From assembly GCA_028285465.1 (NCBI GenBank), contig JANQPD010000044.1, forward strand, positions 1-64,000: a stretch of DNA of 64,000 bases, written 5' to 3'. Positions 52,670-60,200 of the stretch are shown in pieces. The stretch's first letter is position 1, and each line of letters begins with the position of its first letter. The position numbers and the translations under genes were made by a program. This DNA comes from Owenweeksia sp. (GTDB lineage Bacteria; Bacteroidota; Bacteroidia; Flavobacteriales; Schleiferiaceae). A model generated the notes under the pieces. The model saw nothing but the letters and a program-made list of their open reading frames with translations, ran no database searches and was not told where the DNA came from.

Positions 52670-53194
52670 TTATTGATACGGATTCAGTCGTTGAAACAAA
52701 AATTCGCTCTCATATCCCTTGTTTTGATACAACCATTCCTTTTTTTCTCCAACCAGGGAAAAGCCGGATTTCTCAAAAAGCCTCCTGCTTCGCTCGTTGC
52801 TCTGGGAAATATTGCAAAACACCTGGTGTAGCTTTACATCCTTGAATGCAAAATGCAAAGCGGCTTCAAGCGCCTGTGTGGCATATCCTTTCCCCCAATG
52901 TCCCATTTCCCCGATCAGGATGCCAATCCCCGCCCTTTTATGTTGGGCGTTAAAGTCAAAAAAATCGATACAGCCTATTGTTTCCCTTTGCTTGAGCTGT
53001 ATCATAAAACGCTGCTGTCCCGCTTCTGTAAGGTTATAGCCGGCTGACAAAATGTACTGCTCCAGCTGAGCCCGGCTGTAAAAATTCAGATCATCCCGGT
53101 AGGGAAGCAAGGCTACATCATTTTCCCACTGGTATAACACTTCCAGGTCGGAAGGCTCTAGCTGGCGAAGAAGCAAATCCTGGGTAGTAAGCAT
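52670..53194 (-). CDS. GNAT-family N-acetyltransferase (RimJ/SpeG-like)
   Basis: 174-residue acetyl-CoA-dependent transferase. LLLRQLEPSDLEVLYQWEND is the typical RimJ/RimL-type N-terminal strand-helix. GCIDFFDFNAQHKRAGIGILIGEMGHWGKGYATQAL includes the acetyl-CoA pyrophosphate loop GHWGKGYAT. SNERSRRLFEKSGFSLVGEKKEW is motif B. The acceptor could be a protein N-terminus, polyamine or amino acid. The start ATG overlaps the dapF stop by one base (TAATG), and its own stop is followed at once by the cytochrome start, so expression is tightly linked to dapF. Confidence 0.9.
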   Translation of the reverse strand: MLTTQDLLLRQLEPSDLEVLYQWENDVALLPYRDDLNFYSRAQLEQYILSAGYNLTEAGQQRFMIQLKQRETIGCIDFFDFNAQHKRAGIGILIGEMGHWGKGYATQALEAALHFAFKDVKLHQVFCNISQSNERSRRLFEKSGFSLVGEKKEWLYQNKGYESEFLFQRLNPYQ

Positions 53195-53979
53195 TACAAT
53201 GAAATCTTTCCTTCAAATACTCTTTCAGCCGGCCCGCTCAACCAGATATTGGTAAAACCGGTTTCACCATGTTCAAAGCTAACGGAAAGCTCGCCTCCTT
53301 TGGTTTGCACTTTCACCTCTTTGTATTTAACCTTCTTAGCTGTGTATGCGGCTAAAACAGCCGCTGTTACGCCAGTGCCACAACTGTAAGTTTCATCTTC
53401 TACACCCCTTTCATACGTACGCATAGCTAAGGTCCCCGCATCTTGGCTGTCTACGAAATTTACGTTAACCCCTTCTGCCTTATACGTTTCATTATAGCGG
53501 ATCGCACGGGCCGGTTCTAGGATATTCATTTGCATGGCCTCCTGCACAAACTCCACGTAATGAGGAGAGCCGGTATCGGTGAAAAAAGCATGCTCCCCTC
53601 TCTTTTCCACATTTTTCACATCTCCCATCCTGAGGCGTACTTTATCAGGGAGCACTTCCGCTTCGTGCAGGCCGTCAATGGCGTTAAAGCGGAAGGTATC
53701 CTTTTCCAGGAAGTCCAGGTCGTGCGCAAAACGGGCAATGCAGCGCCCCCCATTGCCACACATGCTGCTTTCCCGCCCATCGCTGTTGTAGTATATCATT
53801 TTAAAGTCTACTCCCTCCTCAAGTTCAAGTAAAATGAGCCCGTCTGCCCCAATGCCAAAACGCCTGTTGCAGAGCGCTGCAACTGTTTCTTGCTGTAATC
53901 TTGGATACGGATGCTTACGGTTATCCAGTAAAACAAAATCATTACCCGTACCTTGGTATTTGTAAAAGTGGAATTTCAT
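53194..53979 (-). CDS. dapF: Diaminopimelate epimerase
   Basis: 261-residue cofactor-independent epimerase that converts LL- to meso-diaminopimelate for lysine and peptidoglycan synthesis. Both catalytic cysteines are present: Cys74 in SMCGNGGRC and Cys200 in YSCGTGVTAAV. The N-terminal FYKYQGTGNDFVLLDN and FGIGADGLILLE match the family, as does the overall length. First gene of the coupled operon with GNAT, cytochrome and mltG, so a peptidoglycan precursor enzyme and a peptidoglycan lytic enzyme bracket the set. Divergent from the DegP-like gene, with 119 bases between the starts. Confidence 0.97.
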   Translation of the reverse strand: MKFHFYKYQGTGNDFVLLDNRKHPYPRLQQETVAALCNRRFGIGADGLILLELEEGVDFKMIYYNSDGRESSMCGNGGRCIARFAHDLDFLEKDTFRFNAIDGLHEAEVLPDKVRLRMGDVKNVEKRGEHAFFTDTGSPHYVEFVQEAMQMNILEPARAIRYNETYKAEGVNVNFVDSQDAGTLAMRTYERGVEDETYSCGTGVTAAVLAAYTAKKVKYKEVKVQTKGGELSVSFEHGETGFTNIWLSGPAERVFEGKISL

Positions 53980-54098
53980 TAAGGGTCTGTAAACTACTTG
54001 TGTTAAAATGCTGTTAAAGCCAGTGCCAGTATGGCAATAAGCTATTTGATGGAATAGTTATTGAAAAGCAAAAATGACAAAATAAAACGTGAATAATA

Positions 54099-55529
54099 AT
54101 GAAAAGTATAGCTAAAATTCTGATGGTATCCGTTCTTGGCGGTGCCATAACCTTAGGTAGTTACAAGCTTTTTATTGAGGAAGAGCCTAAACCCGCTTTC
54201 ATAGAAGTACCGCAAACCCCTTTCAGGAACACTGCTTTGGCAGCAGAAGCCATAAGTTTTACGGAAGCAGCAGAAAAAACGGTGAACAGTGTGGTGCATG
54301 TAAAAACAGCCGTAGAAACCCGCGGCCCGGTTGCCCGTACCCCTTTTGATTTCTTTTTCGGGAACCCCTCCCAGCAAATACCCCGCCTGCAAATGGGCAG
54401 CGGCTCAGGCGTGATCATTGGAAAAGAAGGGTATATTGTAACCAATAACCACGTGGTAGAAAACGCGGAAAAAATACAGGTAAGCCTGAACGATGGCCGC
54501 GAATTTGAGGCTTCGGTAATAGGTACCGACCCCACTACAGATATCGCCCTGCTAAAAATTGACGCAAAGGATATTCCCTTCCTTACTTTCAGCAATTCAG
54601 ACGCAGTACGTTTGGGAGAATGGGTACTTGCAGTGGGTAATCCTTTCAACCTGACCAGTACAGTTACCGCAGGGATCATAAGCGCCAAAGGACGCAGCCT
54701 GGGAATTATTAATGACCAAACGGCTATCGAGTCTTTTCTGCAAACCGATGCCGTGGTAAACCCAGGGAACAGTGGGGGAGCTTTGGTAAACACAGCCGGT
54801 GAGCTCATAGGAATAAACACGGCTATTTCTACACATACCGGAAGCTTTGAGGGGTATTCTTTTGCCGTGCCTTCCAATATTGTAAAAAAAGTAGTTGAAG
54901 ACCTACTGGAATTTGGCACTGTGCAACGCGCCTTTATCGGGGTTAACATTTCAGACATTACCCCAAAGATCTCCGAAGAGCTTTCCCTAAATGAAACAAA
55001 AGGCGTTTACGTAGGAGGCGTTACCAATAACGGGGCCGCACAGGAGGCCGGTATTGAAACCGGGGATATCATTCTGGCCGTAAACGGAAACCGCGTAAGC
55101 AAAAGCAGCGAATTGCAGGAGCTGATCGGCCGGAAACGCCCGGGAGACAAGGTGGCATTGGAAGTGCTGCGCGATGAGAAGTACAAGACTTTCGAGCTTA
55201 CCTTGAAGAACATCAATGGCACCACCAATGTAGTAAAGCGCGAAGCCGCCTTTACCGCTAAACTGGGAGCCCAGTTAACGCCTATCGACAGTAAGATCAA
55301 GTCAAAGTACGGCATTACGTACGGCGTGCGCATTGACCAGTTGGGAAGCGGTATACTAGCCGAGCAGGGGTTGCCTCAAGGCTTTATCATTACCCACATA
55401 AACCGGAAACAGATCAGGAGTACCGAAGATATCAACGCCTCCGTAAAAGGACTAAGTAAAGGGGATCCCGTGGTAATACAAGGGTTTTTACCAAGCGGAA
55501 GAGCCAAATACTATGCTTTCGGCTATTAA
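54099..55529 (+). CDS. DegP/HtrA-like periplasmic serine protease
   Basis: 476-residue envelope stress protease/chaperone. An N-terminal signal or anchor helix (residues 5-23). The trypsin-like domain has its triad at His118 (VTNNHVV), Asp148 (TTDIALLKI) and Ser225 (NPGNSGGAL). A first PDZ domain lies at about 265-370 (GVYVGGVTNNGAAQEAGIETGDIILAVNG). A second, diverged PDZ-like region follows (about 390-476, GSGILAEQGLPQGFIITHINRKQI). It degrades or refolds misfolded periplasmic proteins. The ATG start is supported by the signal helix. It is monocistronic, with a clear terminator after the stop. Confidence 0.95.
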   Translation: MKSIAKILMVSVLGGAITLGSYKLFIEEEPKPAFIEVPQTPFRNTALAAEAISFTEAAEKTVNSVVHVKTAVETRGPVARTPFDFFFGNPSQQIPRLQMGSGSGVIIGKEGYIVTNNHVVENAEKIQVSLNDGREFEASVIGTDPTTDIALLKIDAKDIPFLTFSNSDAVRLGEWVLAVGNPFNLTSTVTAGIISAKGRSLGIINDQTAIESFLQTDAVVNPGNSGGALVNTAGELIGINTAISTHTGSFEGYSFAVPSNIVKKVVEDLLEFGTVQRAFIGVNISDITPKISEELSLNETKGVYVGGVTNNGAAQEAGIETGDIILAVNGNRVSKSSELQELIGRKRPGDKVALEVLRDEKYKTFELTLKNINGTTNVVKREAAFTAKLGAQLTPIDSKIKSKYGITYGVRIDQLGSGILAEQGLPQGFIITHINRKQIRSTEDINASVKGLSKGDPVVIQGFLPSGRAKYYAFGY

Positions 55530-55562
55530 TAAGTGTTATAAATACACTTATTGAATGAATTT

Positions 55563-55590
55563 AAAAGCCTCTTAATGAGGCTTTTATTTT
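55563..55590 (+). terminator. Rho-independent terminator of the DegP-like gene
   Basis: A perfect 9-bp stem (AAAAGCCTC with GAGGCTTTT), a 5-base loop and a T-rich tail, 34 bases past the stop codon. Confidence 0.85.
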
Positions 55591-55602
55591 TATGTAATCT
55601 TT

Positions 55603-55633
55603 TTGTTAAACCATCAGGGTACGGCTACATTTG
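55603..55633 (+). promoter_or_regulatory. Promoter of the GAPDH gene (-33 TTG, -7 TACATTTG)
   Basis: TTG at 55603-55605 and TACATTTG at 55626-55633, separated by 20 bases, match the two-part Bacteroidota promoter. It lies 34 bases before the ATG and directly after the preceding terminator. This is the best-formed promoter in the window. Confidence 0.65.
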
Positions 55634-55666
55634 CAAAAATTTTAACCCCCTCTTTTAAAAGTAAAA

Positions 55667-57121
55667 ATGGCTGAAGTATTGAACTACGAATCCTCTGTGA
55701 AAGAACAGATTGCCAAGGAAAAAGCCGCGGCAGAATTCATCAAAAAGATCATGGACCTTTACCTGGATAAAGGGATTGAAACCGTGCTTTTCAGAAACCA
55801 GCTCATTGATAAGCGTGCCAGTGAAATACTCAACCTTCACGAATACGCACGCAAATTCGTAGGGCAAAACATCACGATAAACAATACGTTGGCCCTGCTG
55901 GAAGAAATGGTTCAACTGGACCTCGTTCCCGCACGCATGGACATTGGCAAACTGGCCAGCGAATGGCTGCAGGAGAGAACCGATTATGCCTCTCCCCGTG
56001 CATTTCTTGAGGATAAATTATCAGACTTCATCGGCCTTGATAGGCAGCAACCCATTAAACCAAAAGACGTAGTGCTTTATGGTTTCGGCAGGATTGGCCG
56101 CCTGGTAGCCCGGGAGCTGGTAGCCCAGGAAGGAATGGGACAGCAACTTCGTTTAAGGGCGATTGTAACCCGCGGTGAGGATGCCACTACCCTGGAAAAA
56201 CGGGCCTCTTTGTTGCGTGAGGATTCCGTACACGGTCCTTTCCCGGGAACTGTACGCGCAGATATTGAAAACAAAGCCCTGGAAATAAACGGCCGGAGCA
56301 TTGCTATGATTGCCGCTAAGCAGCCGGAAGACATTGACTATACCGCCTATGGCATACAGGATGCCCTGGTAATTGACAATACCGGAGCGTTCAGAGATGA
56401 CGTAGCGCTGGGCCGCCACTTAAAAGCAAAAGGAGTATCAAAAGTATTGCTTACAGCTCCTGGTAAAAACGTCCCTAACATTGTACACGGGGTAAACCAA
56501 ACACACTTTGACCCCAATAAAGTGGACATTTTTTCTGCGGCTTCTTGCACTACCAATGCCATTACCCCGGTATTGAAAGTTATTGAAGAGCGTTTTGGCG
56601 TGGTAAAAGGACATATCGAAACGGTGCATGCCTACACAAACGATCAAAACCTGGTAGACAATATGCACAGCAAGTACCGCAGGGGAAGAGCTGCCGCCCT
56701 GAATATGGTTATTACGGAAACAGGTGCAGGAAAAGCCGTATCTAAAGCGCTTCCTCAACTGGAGGGCAAACTTACTTCTAACGCCATTCGCGTTCCCGTA
56801 CCGAACGGCTCACTGGCCATCCTGAACCTTGAGGTGGACAAAACCACTTCTCGCGAGGATGTAAATGAAACATTGCGCTCTGCCGCTTTAAGCGGAGACC
56901 TGGTAGAGCAGATCATGTACTCTATGAGCAACGAATTGGTATCCAGCGATATTGTAGGATACTCCTGCCCTTCTGTATTTGACAGCCAGGCTACTATTGT
57001 AAGCCCCGATGGCAAAAGCCTGGTGCTTTATGTTTGGTACGACAATGAATACGGCTATACCCGCCAGGTAATACGTTTGAGCAAGTACATTGCCCAGGTT
57101 CGAAGAAAGCGCTACTATTAG
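55667..57121 (+). CDS. Glyceraldehyde-3-phosphate dehydrogenase, long form
   Basis: 484-residue GAPDH, about 150 residues longer than the standard enzyme because of an N-terminal helical extension (1-130). The Rossmann motif YGFGRIGRLV is at 138-147. The active site SAASCTTNAITPVLKVI has the catalytic Cys at 294, followed by the conserved ETVHAYTNDQNLVDN and the C-terminal WYDNEYGYTRQVIRL. The second beta strand ends AIVTRGED, without the N-D acidic residue that gives NAD specificity in classical GAPDH, so NADP use or dual use is possible (inference). Long forms of this kind occur in Bacteroidota and some gammaproteobacteria. Own promoter and terminator, hence monocistronic. Confidence 0.93.
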   Translation: MAEVLNYESSVKEQIAKEKAAAEFIKKIMDLYLDKGIETVLFRNQLIDKRASEILNLHEYARKFVGQNITINNTLALLEEMVQLDLVPARMDIGKLASEWLQERTDYASPRAFLEDKLSDFIGLDRQQPIKPKDVVLYGFGRIGRLVARELVAQEGMGQQLRLRAIVTRGEDATTLEKRASLLREDSVHGPFPGTVRADIENKALEINGRSIAMIAAKQPEDIDYTAYGIQDALVIDNTGAFRDDVALGRHLKAKGVSKVLLTAPGKNVPNIVHGVNQTHFDPNKVDIFSAASCTTNAITPVLKVIEERFGVVKGHIETVHAYTNDQNLVDNMHSKYRRGRAAALNMVITETGAGKAVSKALPQLEGKLTSNAIRVPVPNGSLAILNLEVDKTTSREDVNETLRSAALSGDLVEQIMYSMSNELVSSDIVGYSCPSVFDSQATIVSPDGKSLVLYVWYDNEYGYTRQVIRLSKYIAQVRRKRYY

Positions 57122-57131
57122 TATATAGAAT

Positions 57132-57163
57132 AAAAAAAGAACCACTGAGTGGTTCTTTTTTTA
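57132..57163 (+). terminator. Rho-independent terminator of the GAPDH gene
   Basis: A-run, stem (AAAAAGAACCAC paired with GTGGTTCTTTTT, loop TGA) and a T-run, about 10 bases after the stop codon. Confidence 0.85.
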
Positions 57164-57175
57164 TTCTCTTCCAGC

Positions 57176-57202
57176 AAAAAGGCCTCCCTACGGGAGGCCT
57201 TT
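57176..57202 (-). terminator. Rho-independent terminator of the 1985-aa T9SS gene
   Basis: A perfect 11-bp stem (AAAGGCCTCCC with GGGAGGCCTTT) with a 3-base loop TAC. On the minus strand it is followed by TTTTT. Together with the previous hairpin it forms a back-to-back pair between two convergent genes. Confidence 0.8.
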
Positions 57203-57237
57203 CTATTTCATAACGACCCGGCCCATGGCCGAACCCA

Positions 57238-60200
57238 TCAACGGTTGATCACTACTTTCTTTTTGCCTTTCAGATGACCTTGCTCATCATACAGGTGCAG
57301 AAAATAAAGACCACTTGATAGCTGATTCAGGTCTATTTGTACTTTGTTATGCGCTCCTGATAAAATGCGGAAAGCCTCCTGACCGGTATTGTTGTAAAGT
57401 ATCATAGAATGCCGCATTACTGTTTTGTCCAGTACCTCAACCTGTAACCACCCTTTGGTTGGATTGGGGAACACATGTAATGCTTGTTCTAAAGCATTCT
57501 CTTCAATCCCTATAGAGTTGATCACATATATTGTTTTGGTGAAACTTGCCTGGCAATTTCTGCTGTCTGTAGCATCAAGGGTTACGGTATATTGTCCCTG
57601 TGCACTATAGCTATGCGTGGGATTTTGTACAATAGCGCCATTGCCATCACCAAACGTCCAGGACCACCCGTTGGCCGTTAGGCTGCTATCATAAAAGTTT
57701 ACCAGCGAATCGAGCTCTACCGTATCGACAGAGGAAGTGAAATGCACATAGAACGGATCTGCTGTAACGGAAGTGCTTAAAGTATCAAAGCCGTATGTAT
57801 TGTTTACCCGCAGGGTAACTGTATAGTTTCCGGGTTTCAGATATTGATGTATTGGATTAGCCAGGTTAGAGGTATTGCCATCGCCAAACTGCCAATAATA
57901 GCTTGTAGGATTGTATTGGCTTTGGTCTGTGAAGCTAAACTCTCCCAGGCAGTTGTTTTCCGGGCTTGCATTAAAGGCAGCTACAGGCTGTGCCCCTGAA
58001 GTAGCATTCAAGCAGATGTTTAAAGGTTCATCGCTATTGGAAATAAGCAGGGAGGCACTGAAGTTGCCTACCAGGGTAGGGATAAACTGAACCGTATAAT
58101 GCACACTATCTCCAATGGCTACAGAGGATATGGAGCCTGAAGGATTAACCGTAAAACTGGAATTGGTAGATGTTACGTTGTTTATCGACAAGACATCGCA
58201 TCCGTCATTAAACACACTGAAGGTGGCTGTGGCAGTGTCTCCAATTAAGGTGAGCGGGAAATTCAGGCAGGTATCCGTGGTTTGAATATCCGCCTCTGCC
58301 ACTACGTCAAAAACGATCGGGACCACAACCTCTGGGTTCCCCGGGCTGTTGTTGTTGATGTTCAGGTTGGTATGGTATGTTCCAACGGGCAATAAAGCGG
58401 CATTAAAGAGCAAGCTCTTGTTTACTCCACTATTGGCGGCCACAGTGCCACTGGTAGCTCCAACCACGGAAACCCAGTTTACTTGTGAAGTAAGACGTAT
58501 GCTCACTTCGTGGAAAGACCCTACCCCTCCGTCTACTTCAAAAGAGTTGGAAAGGGAAAAAGAAAGAGCTCCATCTGCTGTCCAGTTTACCACATTATTG
58601 CCCCAAAAAGTAAGGTACATGGTATCATGCACATAGTTGAGGTTAGCATCAGGCAAATAGCCGTAATTCCAGCTGCCATCAATGGTCATATACGTGCGCT
58701 CCCAGTAATCGTCATAATCTCCATTCAACACGATCCTTACTTCCAGGGTATCCGTACTGGTAGCAGCCGGTATTCCCGTAAAGCTGTGATTTGTAATGGC
58801 TGAAGCAGTGTTATAGGTTTGAAGAGAGGTACCCCGGTATCCGCCAATAGATAAGGAATAATTCATACCGCCCAAACCTTGATTCTCGATCCGGAAGGTT
58901 TCATTCCCCACTATTTTACACTTGTTCAATTCATAATGAATGGTATCCTGAGGCAGGTGTAAAAAGGGAGCTCCTACGGTTGTGGCATTCAGACATACGG
59001 CAAAAGCCGAATCATTATTGCTGAAAACCAGAGTATCGGTAAACGTGCCTACCGCAGTGGAAGAAAAGTCAATGATGAGCGGCACCGTATCGCCAGGAGC
59101 TACACTTAAGGGTAAACCAACTGCAGAAAATACGGATAAATTACCCGAGGCACTCGTAATATTCAGTGTGTCACAACCTGTATTCGTAAGAAAGGCTGAA
59201 TCACTGCTTACCACCCCTTGTTGTACATTGGAATAGGTAAGACAGGCATTCGTCAGCAGGTTTGCCTTAGCCGCACCAGTTACCGTTAGGCTTATGGGAA
59301 TGCGTATGGTTGGATTGGCAGGATCATTTGACTTTACGGAAATGGTACCTGCATGGGTACCGCTTACCAGCCCTTTGGATTTTATCCAGATGTCCAGCAA
59401 AGTAGAATCGTTAACCGCCACCGTCCCTGAATCAGGGGATACACTTACCCATGAGGGCAACGCGTTGGTGGCCAAGGTAGCCAGGAAGCTATCCATTATC
59501 CCCTGGAAAACGTTATTAGGTTGATACGTTCCAACTCCTCCACCTGCAAAAAGTATGTAATACATGCGCTTATTGCCTGTAAGGCCGGTGAGGGTGTGTG
59601 CATCATCGTCAGTAGACGTAGAATAGGTGCGGGTAATGTTACTGTTTTGCTCTGTAATGATCAGGTGATTTACGGAAGGGTCTCCTGCATTGTATACCCG
59701 TTTGATGTATCCTGTATAGGTTATGCCATCAAGCGTAGAAGTGATGGTAGAGACATCTACCGTACCTCTACCATCTGCCCCCAGGTTCCCGTTTATCCTG
59801 AACGCATCCGTATTATCCAGGTCGGCTGCAAAAAGAAAAATGCCGGTTCCCTTGTATGTGAAGTATTGCCCGTTTGTACCAAAATCTGCCGATGAAACAA
59901 CCAGGTCGTTAGAATAAGGAACCCCTGAAAAGTTGGCTAGGGGATCCGTGCTGATGTAATTTCCTCCATCGTACATATCTCCGCCTCCGTCACCAATGTT
60001 ATTGGAAAAAATCCCCTCACCGAAGTTATACCGGTTAACAATCAGGGAGGTCAGGTTGGTGTAGGTAGTCTTAAACGTATCGAGCACCTCTTGCAGCGGC
60101 ATAAACCCATCATTGCCCACAACCTGGAAGTTCAGGCCGGCCATTCCGGTATTGTAGAGGTAGCGCTGTACATTTACCGAGTCGTCACAACTGTTTATGG

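Noticed and set aside
54161-54958. 265-codon minus-strand frame
   Set aside because: Antisense shadow of the DegP-like protease; the plus-strand frame has an intact catalytic triad.
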